A stretch of DNA of 13,076 nucleotides from Pseudomonadota bacterium (GCA_021798375.1 JAJZHU010000032.1:1-13076); one strand, 5' to 3'. Shown: positions 1 through 6,300, counted from the first letter of the stretch. Made by a program: numbers and translations. Notes: generated from the letters alone by a model not told the origin.

Positions 1-985
1 CTTAAGCGGTCTCGAATGCCGCGTCACCGCGAGCATTGGTATTGCCATATTCCCGGACGATGGCACGGATGAGCATTCCTTGATGAGGAATGCCGATACC
101 GCGATGTATCTCGCCAAGTCAGAGGGCAAGAACGACGTCCGGTTCTTCTCCAATGAGATCAAGACACAATCCACCGATCACCTGACGATGGAAACGGATT
201 TGCGGCAGGCCCTGGAACGGGACGAGTTCTGTCTCCATTATCAACCCAAACTGGATGTGGCGACCGGACAAATCGCCGGTGTCGAGGCGTTGTTGCATTG
301 GAACCATCCAAAGCTGGGGTTGCTGCCGCCCATGCAGTTTATTCCGCTGGCCGAGGAAACTGGCGTTATTGTTCCGATCGGCCGTTGGGTCCTAAAGACA
401 GCGTGTGCGCAGAATATGGCCTGGCAGCGCGACGGACTTCTCCCGATGTCCATGGCCGTTAATGTCTCACCGCGGCAATTTTCGGACGAGCATCTATTGC
501 GGGATATCGATGTCGCACTTTCCAGCAGCGGTATGGATCCGAAACTCCTGCAAATCGAAATTACAGAAAGCATGCTGATGCTTAATATCGAAAAAGCAAT
601 TAGTATACTCGACGCAATTCAGAGCCGTGGCGTGCGGCTCGCGATCGATGATTTTGGCACGGGCTATTCGTCGATGTCCGCGCTGAAGCGCTTTCCTATC
701 GACACGATCAAGATCGACCGATCCTTCGTGCGCGATCTGCCACGAAATGCCGGTGACAAGGCAATCGCGCAAGCTATCATAAACATGGGTAAGGCGCTCG
801 GACTGACAATTGTTGCCGAAGGCGTCGAAACCATCGACCAGGACGCGTTTCTGCGCGACCTCGCTTGCGATGAAATCCAGGGCTTCCGGTTCAGCAAACC
901 AGTTCCGGCAAGCCAGATAACAGAGCTGCTCCGGGTCGCCGCCCTTGGTGTTACCGACTCTACAGCGGATGCCCAAAGCCAATAG
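1..985 (+). CDS. GGDEF-EAL domain protein (c-di-GMP phosphodiesterase), 5' partial
   Basis: This is the C-terminal part of a cyclic-di-GMP turnover protein, and the reading frame is open through the left edge. The first residues (TASIGIAIFPDDG, then NADTAMYLAKSEGKN) are the last strand and helix of a GGDEF domain; its GG(D/E)EF active site lies outside the window. A complete EAL domain follows from about nt 220 to 940. It carries the EAL-type signature VEALLHW (Glu at nt 284-286), NVSPRQF, EITES, the DDFGTGYSS metal motif (Asp pair from nt 647), KIDRSFV, EGVET and QGF. All residues normally needed for c-di-GMP hydrolysis appear present, so an active phosphodiesterase is inferred. Whether the GGDEF half makes c-di-GMP or only binds GTP cannot be judged. 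Sensor domains, if any, are upstream. The gene converges on the sensor kinase gene, with 77 bp between stop codons. Confidence 0.95.
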   Translation, partial: LSGLECRVTASIGIAIFPDDGTDEHSLMRNADTAMYLAKSEGKNDVRFFSNEIKTQSTDHLTMETDLRQALERDEFCLHYQPKLDVATGQIAGVEALLHWNHPKLGLLPPMQFIPLAEETGVIVPIGRWVLKTACAQNMAWQRDGLLPMSMAVNVSPRQFSDEHLLRDIDVALSSSGMDPKLLQIEITESMLMLNIEKAISILDAIQSRGVRLAIDDFGTGYSSMSALKRFPIDTIKIDRSFVRDLPRNAGDKAIAQAIINMGKALGLTIVAEGVETIDQDAFLRDLACDEIQGFRFSKPVPASQITELLRVAALGVTDSTADAQSQ

Positions 986-1062
986 TGTGGATATTGATGA
1001 AACTGTAACCGGGGTAAAACTGGTGCCAGACCGCATTTGTGGCATAATTTCACAGTTTGACT
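986..1062. other. Convergent intergenic gap with weak nested inverted repeat
   Basis: This 77-bp gap separates the stop codons of the EAL gene and the kinase gene. It contains AAACTGT (1000-1006) facing ACAGTTT (1052-1058), and inside that TGCCA (1024-1028) facing TGGCA (1040-1044). The two could form a nested hairpin usable from either strand, but neither side is followed by a convincing T-tract. A terminator role is a guess. No gene fits here. Confidence 0.3.
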
Positions 1063-2424
1063 TCAGGCCATAAGCGGTTGATTATGCGGGAAAGTGAATT
1101 TTACTTCCAGGCCGCCTTCGGGGCGATTGCGTGCTGCCACCTGGCCGCCGTGCAGTGCCATTACGCGGGCTGAAATCGCCAAGCCCACACCAGTGCCTTC
1201 GGAGTTTTGCGCGCGATAGAAAGGTTCGAAAATCCGGCCCAGTTCGGCTTCCGGCACCCCTGGGCCTTGGTCTTGCACCAACAGCGTTGCGTGCCCAGGC
1301 TCATCACGTAATATCTCATTGCGCAATATCACGGCAATCTGTCCGGCCGGAGGACTGAACCGCAATGCGTTGCGCAGCACGTTTTCAATCGCCTGACGCA
1401 CCATATAGCCATCGACATTCAGCAATACTTCGCCCGGATCGTCCCATAAAATAACGCGATCACTGCCGATAGCCTCCAATCTGGCGTCCTCAACGATTTC
1501 ATCGACCAATACGGAAAGATCCACCGGAACCAGTTCCGGCCGCAGTTCCATATTCATCAAGCGTGAAAGCCGCAGCAATTGTCCGATCAGCCCGTCCATC
1601 CGTTCAGCTTCGCGCTCAATGCGGAAAAGCTGGATCTCGATGCTGCCGCTGTTCGCCCGGGCAAGCCCCAACGCCACCCGCAACCGTGCCAGTGGCGAAC
1701 GCAGTTCATGCGACAGATCGCGCATCAATGTCTCGCGCGACGCCAACATCGAACGCAGCTTTTCGGCCATCAAATCGAAATCGCGCGCCAAAGCCCCCAA
1801 TTCGTCCGAACGATTGCTGATCTCGGTTCCCACTCGCGCGGAAAGATCGCCGCTGGCAAGAGCCTGCGCGCTGGCCTGCAACCGCTCGACCGGTCCGCTG
1901 ACGGTGCGTGCCACGGCCCAACATACAAACCCGACCACGCTTAGCGCCAACGCCACCAAGGTGACGAAAATTTTCAAATCGCCAAAGGCCGCAAGCGGCC
2001 CTGACGGTGCGGCGGATACCACCATCAAATACCGGTTGCCAAGCGGACTTGAAATCACCGCCATATAACGCGGCCAGCGTGTCCAGTTTTTCCCCGCGCG
2101 CAACGCCGCCATGGCCAATTCACTGCGATGCAACAACGATGGCGTGATCATCCGCCCCAGCAGATCGTGCCCATCCTCGTCGATGACATAGATATTGGGG
2201 GCAATAAGCGAGCTGTTTTGATCGCGGGTCCAGGTTTGCAACCCGTCCACCCCGCCATTTACCAGTGCCGCGGTGGCGCTTTCGGCCAAAACTGTCGGCT
2301 CCAGATCGTCGAACGCCTTCATCCGCTGCCAAGCCACCCAACTTGTGGTGGCAACCGCCATCGCCAAAACCAGCCCCATCGCCAGCCAGTAAGACATGAA
2401 GATGCGGAAAAACAGACTTCTCAT
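1063..2424 (-). CDS. CpxA-like sensor histidine kinase
   Basis: A 453-residue inner-membrane histidine kinase, close to the length of CpxA (about 457). A membrane segment at about residues 7-30 and a second at 151-172 enclose a periplasmic domain of about 120 residues. A HAMP linker follows (about 172-225). The HisKA H-box is RDLSHELRSPLARLR with the phospho-acceptor His239, and this wording is characteristic of the CpxA group. The ATPase domain shows the N-box (NVLRNALRFSP, 348-358), G1 (DQGPGV, 385-390), the F-box (FEPFYR, 399-404) and G2 (GTGVGLA, 410-416), so kinase activity is expected. The ATG at 2424 overlaps the regulator's TGA in an ATGA, indicating translational coupling and a partner relationship. 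The signal is unknown; the nearby Spy/CpxP-like gene argues for envelope or metal stress. The name CpxA rests on motif resemblance and gene order, so I leave the symbol blank. Confidence 0.93.
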   Translation of the reverse strand: MRSLFFRIFMSYWLAMGLVLAMAVATTSWVAWQRMKAFDDLEPTVLAESATAALVNGGVDGLQTWTRDQNSSLIAPNIYVIDEDGHDLLGRMITPSLLHRSELAMAALRAGKNWTRWPRYMAVISSPLGNRYLMVVSAAPSGPLAAFGDLKIFVTLVALALSVVGFVCWAVARTVSGPVERLQASAQALASGDLSARVGTEISNRSDELGALARDFDLMAEKLRSMLASRETLMRDLSHELRSPLARLRVALGLARANSGSIEIQLFRIEREAERMDGLIGQLLRLSRLMNMELRPELVPVDLSVLVDEIVEDARLEAIGSDRVILWDDPGEVLLNVDGYMVRQAIENVLRNALRFSPPAGQIAVILRNEILRDEPGHATLLVQDQGPGVPEAELGRIFEPFYRAQNSEGTGVGLAISARVMALHGGQVAARNRPEGGLEVKFTFPHNQPLMA

Positions 2425-3128
2425 CGAACCTCAAGCGGCTGGGTCATCACATACCCCTCGCCACGCTGGCTGCGAATTTCCGGCACACCAGGCTGACCAC
2501 AGCCCAACTTACGGCGAATGTTGCTGACATGCGTATCGATCGAACGATCATACGCCTGCAGCCTGCGCCCCAGCACATGTTCCGACAGTGAATCCCGCGA
2601 TTGCACCACCCCAACCCCGCCCACCAATCGCTGCAGCAAACGGAACTCGACGCTGGTTAGCCGCACCGCCGTTCCATCCACCCGCACGTCGAAACTGCTT
2701 GGATCAAGCGATAGCTGCCCCACCGTCAGCGGCGCGTCGCCGTCGCCCGCCTCGCGCCCGCCAACCCTGCGCAGCACGGCACGGATCCGCGCCATCAACT
2801 CACGCGGGTTAAATGGTTTGGGCAGATAATCATCGGCGCCCAATTCCAATCCCACGATGCGATCAACCTCATCCCCGCGCGCCGTCAACATGATCACCGG
2901 CACGCGCGACGACATCTGGCGCATGCGCTGCAACAGCTCGAAGCCCCCCATGCCGGGCATCATCACGTCAAGAATCACCAGACTGAACTCGCGCTGCCGC
3001 AAATGTTCCAGCGCCTTGGCGCCATCGGGGGCGTGCAAAACCTCAAACCCCTCGCCCGCGAGATATTCCGCCAGCATCCTGCTTAATTCTATATCGTCAT
3101 CCACCAATAAAATCGTATCGGTCGCCAT
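2421..3128 (-). CDS. CpxR-like OmpR-family response regulator
   Basis: A 235-residue cytoplasmic transcription factor and the partner of the downstream kinase. The receiver domain (about 4-120) has the acidic pocket D10-D12, the phospho-acceptor Asp54 in LVILDVMMPG, Thr82 in MLTAR and Lys104 in LPKPF. A short linker leads to an OmpR/PhoB winged helix (about 133-230) with EFRLLQRL, the recognition-helix region DRSIDTHVSNIRRKLG and the wing RGEGYVM. I chose the ATG at 3128 because a GGGGAG ribosome site (3135-3140) sits 6 nt upstream and the protein then begins at the usual ATDTILLVDDD. The frame extends 28 codons further up to 3212, but that part has no receiver-domain character. The gene is divergent from the CpxP-like gene and probably autoregulates the shared promoter region, as CpxR does in enterobacteria; that is an inference. 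Confidence 0.94.
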   Translation of the reverse strand: MATDTILLVDDDIELSRMLAEYLAGEGFEVLHAPDGAKALEHLRQREFSLVILDVMMPGMGGFELLQRMRQMSSRVPVIMLTARGDEVDRIVGLELGADDYLPKPFNPRELMARIRAVLRRVGGREAGDGDAPLTVGQLSLDPSSFDVRVDGTAVRLTSVEFRLLQRLVGGVGVVQSRDSLSEHVLGRRLQAYDRSIDTHVSNIRRKLGCGQPGVPEIRSQRGEGYVMTQPLEVR

Positions 3129-3312
3129 CTTATGCTCCCCAGCCCGATTGATATGCCGATCGCAGCATAAAGGCCCATTGCCGATTAACGCCGATAAAGC
3201 ATCGCGTGCCACTCGCTTTGCAATTATTCACACACTCAATCAGATACTTAACACGCATCCGGTCAAAATCACAGTTAAACTGGGGCGCAACGGCATTCAA
3301 TGAGGAACATCG
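3129..3312. promoter_or_regulatory. Divergent promoter region between regulator/kinase and CpxP-like gene
   Basis: This 184-bp region must hold promoters for both directions. GCCGATTAAC (3180-3189) is directly followed by GCCGATAAAG (3190-3199), a 10-bp tandem repeat of the kind OmpR/PhoB-family regulators bind. A further GCCGAT lies at 3155-3160. A second direct repeat, GTCAAA-N6-GTTAAA (3262-3279), loosely resembles the enterobacterial CpxR box (GTAAA-N5-GTAAA). CAGTT-A-AACTG (3272-3282) is a perfect odd-length palindrome overlapping it. The self-complementary TTGCAA at 3218-3223 could serve as a -35 in either direction, but the matching -10 elements are poor. The CpxP-like gene has a good ribosome site, GAGGAA, at 3302-3307. 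The repeats are seen directly; their role is inferred. Confidence 0.55.
3135..3140 (-). promoter_or_regulatory. Ribosome binding site deciding the response-regulator start
   Basis: On the minus strand this reads GGGGAG, 6 nt before the ATG at 3128. It is the reason for preferring this start over the in-frame upstream one at 3212. Confidence 0.7.
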
Positions 3313-3942
3313 ATGGGACGCTTGCAAATCAGTTCGGTTTTAGCCATTCTGGGCGGCTTGGCGCTGGCCACCGGTCAGGCTTTTGCCCAAACCACGCCGC
3401 CCCAAAACACGCCGGCCCAGACCACCCCGGCAACGGCAACAGCCGCGCCAGGCGCTGAATCGGTAAAATCAGGCGGGCATGGCGAAAACCGTCATCGGCC
3501 TGATATGCTGGCTCATCTTTCCCACTTTCTTGCTCCGCTTGATCTGACTGCCGCCCAAAAATCGCAACTGGCGGCAATTGTCGCCACCGAAAGCCCCAAA
3601 TTCGCCGAATTGCGCAAAACGCGGCACGATTCGATGATGGCCCTGTTCAAATCCGACCCCGCCGATACAGAATCCGTCGCACGGACGGCGCAGATAATCG
3701 GTGACAACGCCAAGCAGATGGTTCTTGAAATGGGCAGCATGCGCGCCAGCGTGGCGCATCTTCTGACCCCGGCGCAACAAGCCCAACTGACCGCCAGGAA
3801 ATTGAACATGTGGTGCGCCGGCATGTTGATGGGCGCCGAGGGACGCAAAGGTTTTCACGATCACATGGGCGGCGGGCACATGGGCGGCTGGATGCACCAT
3901 CACGCTCATGCGCAAACAGAGGATGTTCCCGTCACTCATTAG
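3313..3942 (+). CDS. Spy/CpxP-like periplasmic protein with His/Met-rich tail
   Basis: A 209-residue secreted protein. Residues 1-25 form a Sec signal peptide ending AFA, with likely cleavage before Gln26. A Thr/Pro/Ala-rich linker (26-46) follows, built from three 5-residue units of the QTTP type. The helical core has two LTxxQ motifs, LTAAQ (78-82) and LTPAQ (151-155), the hallmark of the Spy/CpxP family. Family members act as periplasmic chaperones or as brakes and accessory sensors on CpxA-type kinases. The tail (182-200) is packed with His, Met and Gly (HDHMGGGHMGG, then MHHHAHA), suggesting binding of copper, zinc or nickel. The core holds a single Cys at 168. The gene is divergent from the CpxRA-like pair, as cpxP is in enterobacteria. 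GAGGAA lies 5 nt before the ATG. The family call is solid; metal sensing and kinase regulation are inferences. Confidence 0.87.
   Translation: MGRLQISSVLAILGGLALATGQAFAQTTPPQNTPAQTTPATATAAPGAESVKSGGHGENRHRPDMLAHLSHFLAPLDLTAAQKSQLAAIVATESPKFAELRKTRHDSMMALFKSDPADTESVARTAQIIGDNAKQMVLEMGSMRASVAHLLTPAQQAQLTARKLNMWCAGMLMGAEGRKGFHDHMGGGHMGGWMHHHAHAQTEDVPVTH
3385..3429 (+). repeat. Three 15-bp tandem repeats in the CpxP-like linker
   Basis: Three imperfect 15-bp units (3385-3399, 3400-3414, 3415-3429) of the form GCCCAAACCACGCCG encode A/P-Q-T/N-T-P. They form the low-complexity linker just after the signal-peptide cleavage site. Such in-frame repeats can gain or lose units by slippage. Confidence 0.75.
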
Positions 3943-4004
3943 AGCACGTTCGGATCACGTTGAACCATATACGTGCGACGAACGTGCTCTAACTTTTTGT
4001 TTTT
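3939..4004 (+). terminator. Intrinsic terminator built from a 14-bp palindrome overlapping the stop codon
   Basis: TTAGAGCACGTTCG (3939-3952) and CGAACGTGCTCTAA (3979-3992) are perfect 14-bp inverted arms. Inside them, after a 3x3 internal loop, CACGT (3956-3960) pairs with ACGTG (3971-3975) around a 10-nt loop. The right arm is followed by C-TTTTT-G-TTTTT (3993-4004). The left arm includes the TAG stop (3940-3942) of the CpxP-like gene. This is a strong rho-independent terminator by structure, and it is also one copy of a repeat that recurs inverted just downstream. Confidence 0.85.
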
Positions 4005-4055
4005 ACGCATGATTCACGCCTACGTGTTATTCAACCTGCGGCGATCATGCTCTAA
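4001..4055 (-). repeat. Second, inverted and degenerate copy of the TTAGAGCA palindrome
   Basis: Read on the minus strand, this stretch begins TTAGAGCATGATCG and continues through GGTTGAA. It aligns with the copy at 3939-3992 (TTAGAGCACGTTCG, then GTTGAACC). Its own arms, GCATGATT (4007-4014) and GATCATGC (4043-4050), pair over 7 bp plus one G-T. The outer arm near the T-tract has decayed. The two copies face each other as a REP/BIME-like doublet. Palindromes starting TTAGAGCATGATC are, from memory, common between genes in alphaproteobacteria. Confidence 0.65.
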
Positions 4056-4173
4056 TCGCCGCGACTGAACCACGCTGAATTCTTCCTCCCACGTCTATCC
4101 CATTTCCGCCCTGGCCATGGTTGCGAACCTATGGCAGGGTCGGAATCAATAAGACGGGATAGTCGGGGGAATC
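4056..4173 (+). promoter_or_regulatory. Structured leader of the FAH/flavin-reductase/GPx operon
   Basis: This is the upstream region of the three-gene operon. Nested complementary blocks can form one long imperfect hairpin: GTCTATCCC (4093-4101) with GGGATAGTC (4156-4164, one mismatch), TTCCG (4104-4108) with CGGAA (4141-4145), and CCCTG (4109-4113) with CAGGG (4135-4139). The apex is CCAT/ATGG and GGTT/AACC around GCG (4115-4134). The right arm ends directly before the ribosome site GGGGGA (4165-4170), 3 nt from the ATG. It may be an operator, a transcript hairpin or a remnant repeat. I found no clear -35/-10 pair. Confidence 0.45.
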
Positions 4174-5196
4174 ATGACACATACGCTTTCCACAGCGCCG
4201 CTTTCGTTCGGCACATTTTCAGCCGCCGGGGGCCCGCAATTCGCCGGTGTCGTCCGCGACAATCAGGTTCTGGCCCTGTCGGCGCTAACACCCCTGGCCG
4301 ATGCGCAAGGACTGAAGTTGCGCGGCACCGAATCCATGCTGAATTTTTTGCAGCACTGGGACGAAAATTACGCCAATCTCAAACAGATCCTCACCGCTGC
4401 AGGTCAGTCCACCCTCCCCCTTCCCTTCACCTCCGCCGACGCTCTCAGCGTCCACGCGCCCCTGATGCCCGGTAATATTTTCTGCGCCGGCGCCAATTAC
4501 CGCAAACAAGTGATCGATCTGATCGTCGCGCAAGGCGGCCAGCCAGGCACCGAGGCCTACTCCACGCCCGAACAACGCCGGGCTTATGGCGAAGCGATGA
4601 TGGACAAGCGCGCCCGCGAGGGAAAGCCGTTCGCCTGGGTCAGAACGCGCGGTTCGATCACCGGCCCGTTCGACCCGATCATTCTGCCCAAGGACGTAAA
4701 ACAGCCGGATTGGGAACCCGAGCTTGGCGTGGTGATCGGCAAAAAGGCCCGGCGTGTGACGCAACAGGATGCGCTTGCCTATGTGGCGGGCTATATCGTG
4801 GTGAACGACATTACCTCGCGGGAACTGGTTTATCGTCCCGATATTCCGCACATGGGGATGGATTGGCTCAGCGCGAAATGCTCGCCCAGCTTTTTCCCCA
4901 TTGGCCCATCATTGGTACCTGCCGAATTCATCAAGGATCCGCACGATCTTACCATCACGTTCCTGCTGAATGGCGAGCGAATGGTGCACGAGCAGACCAA
5001 CGACATGATCTTTCGCATCGAGCGCATGATCGAATTTATTTCGCAAACGGTTGAAATGCAGCCCGGCGACATACTTGCCACCGGCTCGCCGCCGGGCAAT
5101 GGTGTACATTATGGCCGCTTCCTCCGCCCCGGAGATGTGGCGGAAAGCGGCATCACCTTGCTGGGCAGCCAGCGTAATCTGTGCATAAGAGAGTAA
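4174..5196 (+). CDS. Fumarylacetoacetate hydrolase (FAH) superfamily protein
   Basis: A 340-residue soluble protein of the FAH superfamily, whose members cleave, decarboxylate or hydrate 2-oxo or 1,3-diketo acids using Mg or Mn. The variable N-terminal domain covers about residues 1-95 and the catalytic fold about 100-340. Visible motifs are the lid segment FCAGANYRKQVID (103-115), the metal ligands Glu181 and Glu183 in WEPELGVVIG, Asp212 in VVNDITSRE, the substrate loop TGSPPGNGVH (303-312) and PGDVAESGI. Many family members have a His-Glu pair in the lid (NYxxHxxE); here the aligned residues are Gln112 and Asp115, so the reaction may differ. The gene is first in an operon with a flavin reductase (1-bp gap) and a glutathione peroxidase. 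A link to aromatic-acid catabolism is plausible by analogy with HpaG/HpaC neighbours, but no monooxygenase or ring-cleavage gene is in view. The substrate is unknown. Confidence 0.9.
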   Translation: MTHTLSTAPLSFGTFSAAGGPQFAGVVRDNQVLALSALTPLADAQGLKLRGTESMLNFLQHWDENYANLKQILTAAGQSTLPLPFTSADALSVHAPLMPGNIFCAGANYRKQVIDLIVAQGGQPGTEAYSTPEQRRAYGEAMMDKRAREGKPFAWVRTRGSITGPFDPIILPKDVKQPDWEPELGVVIGKKARRVTQQDALAYVAGYIVVNDITSRELVYRPDIPHMGMDWLSAKCSPSFFPIGPSLVPAEFIKDPHDLTITFLLNGERMVHEQTNDMIFRIERMIEFISQTVEMQPGDILATGSPPGNGVHYGRFLRPGDVAESGITLLGSQRNLCIRE

Positions 5197-5197
5197 T

Positions 5198-5680
5198 ATG
5201 GTCGATAAAAACCAATTCCGCGACGCCATGGCCCACCTGCCGGCGGCGGTGAATATTCTCACCAGCGCCGGTCCTTCCGGCCGCGCGGGGTTGACCGCCA
5301 CCGCCGTCAGCAGCGTTACCGACGAACCGGGCACGCTTTTGGTGTGCGTCAACCGCTCGGGCCGGGCGCGCGATATATTCCTGGGAAATGGAGTGTTCTG
5401 CGTGAACACGTTATCGTCTGAACAAGCCGACGTCAGCGATGTATTCGCCCGCGAACCAGACATGGACACGCGCTTTACCTACGGCGAATGGACCGCTCTT
5501 GAAACCGGCTCGCCGGCCTTGGTGGGGGCCACCATCGTATTCGATTGCAAGATCGTGGCCTCGTCGGATGTGGGCACCCACACGGTTATATTCGGCGAAG
5601 TCCAATCGGTAAAACGCGCCGAGAATCCCACCGGCCTGCTTTATTTTGGCCGCGGCTATCACAAATTGGCCTTGTCGTGA
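5198..5680 (+). CDS. HpaC/RutF-type flavin reductase domain protein
   Basis: A 160-residue protein, the usual size of small FMN-binding flavin reductases that supply reduced FMN or FAD to a two-component monooxygenase (HpaC, RutF and similar). The split-barrel signatures are present: FRDAMAHLPAAVNILTS at the N-terminus, GLTATAVSSVTDEPGTLLVCVN (31-52), FCVNTLSSEQADVSDVFA, the GTHTVIFGEV strand (126-135, equivalent to the GDH motif in relatives) and the C-terminal YFGRGYHKL. Its ATG starts 1 bp after the FAH stop, with AAGAGAG inside the FAH 3' end as ribosome site. Its TGA overlaps the GTG start of the peroxidase. No oxygenase partner is in the window, so the enzyme served is unknown. It could also act as a heme or flavin oxidoreductase of the same fold. 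Confidence 0.87.
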   Translation: MVDKNQFRDAMAHLPAAVNILTSAGPSGRAGLTATAVSSVTDEPGTLLVCVNRSGRARDIFLGNGVFCVNTLSSEQADVSDVFAREPDMDTRFTYGEWTALETGSPALVGATIVFDCKIVASSDVGTHTVIFGEVQSVKRAENPTGLLYFGRGYHKLALS

Positions 5681-6147
5681 ATTTTTCCTTCCCCGGCCTG
5701 ACATATGGCTCGATCTCGTTCAATGACTATTTGGGCAAGGTGATATTGGTGGTCAACACCGCATCCAAATGCGGTTTCACCGGCCAATATGCGGGTCTGG
5801 AACAATTATACCGCGACAAATACCACGACGGGCTGGTGATCATCGGCGTGCCAAGCAACGATTTCGGCGGCCAGGAACCCGAAGACGAGGCCGGCATCGA
5901 TCAATTCTGCCAAAAGAATTTCGGCGTGACCTTTCCGATGACCGCCAAACAGCATGTCAAAGGTCCGGGCGCGCATCCGTTTTACGCCTATGCGGCCCAT
6001 CATTGCGGCTGGATCGGCAAGCCGAAATGGAATTTCCACAAATATCTGATCAACCGGCGCGGCGGATTGGTGGATTATTTCCACAGCGGCACCAAGCCAG
6101 ACAGCCCGAAATTATTGGCGGCGATCGAAAAGGAACTGCGGAGGTAA
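5677..6147 (+). CDS. Glutathione peroxidase family thiol peroxidase (GPx/BtuE-like)
   Basis: A 156-residue thioredoxin-fold peroxidase that reduces hydrogen peroxide or organic hydroperoxides. I start it at the GTG at 5677, which shares GTGA with the flavin-reductase stop. The frame is open further upstream, but only this start gives the family's usual length and N-terminus. The peroxidatic Cys32 sits in NTASKCGFT. The rest of the catalytic tetrad is visible: Gln66 in FGGQEP, and Trp118 and Asn119 in KWNF. Cys78 in QFCQKNFGVTFP is in the position of the resolving Cys of thioredoxin-dependent GPx enzymes, so a 2-Cys thioredoxin mechanism is more likely than a glutathione one. The Cys often found in the PCNQF segment is Ser60 here. 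No selenocysteine codon is used. There is no good ribosome site, so translation probably depends on coupling to the upstream gene. Confidence 0.91.
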   Translation: MNFSFPGLTYGSISFNDYLGKVILVVNTASKCGFTGQYAGLEQLYRDKYHDGLVIIGVPSNDFGGQEPEDEAGIDQFCQKNFGVTFPMTAKQHVKGPGAHPFYAYAAHHCGWIGKPKWNFHKYLINRRGGLVDYFHSGTKPDSPKLLAAIEKELRR

Positions 6148-6300
6148 AAACGTTGCCGCCGCCAACCCCGAGTGCTGGCCGCTGTAGGCGCCGCTCTCGC
6201 GTCCCGGGCTGACGTGCCCCAATGGCCGGTTTCGGTCGATCCCACATCTTCCTCGACAGATTCCTGCCGTCCACCGTTTCACATTCTCGCCGATGCGGCT
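6148..6300. other. Gap between peroxidase and dnaB
   Basis: These 153 bp hold no recognisable gene, hairpin terminator or clear sigma-70 promoter. The peroxidase frame continues without a stop right into dnaB after the TAA at 6145-6147, so the two genes share one frame. An in-frame GTG at 6172 could extend DnaB by 43 residues, but that extension looks non-conserved. Confidence 0.4.

Noticed and set aside
1005..1018. GTAAC-N4-GTAAA, resembling a CpxR box.
   Set aside because: It lies between two convergent stop codons, where no promoter is expected; probably chance.
1018..1030. CTGGTGCCAG as a terminator hairpin.
   Set aside because: The palindrome leaves almost no loop and has no useful T-tract on the correct side for either gene.
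494..1045. Long minus-strand reading frame opposite the EAL domain.
   Set aside because: It mirrors the strongly conserved EAL gene and the translation resembles no family.
3129..3212. 28-codon N-terminal extension of the response regulator.
   Set aside because: The extension has no receiver-domain character, and a good ribosome site precedes the inner ATG at 3128.
6172..6300. GTG start extending DnaB by 43 residues.
   Set aside because: The extra part is low in conservation character, has no nearby ribosome site, and DnaB from 6301 has the standard length.
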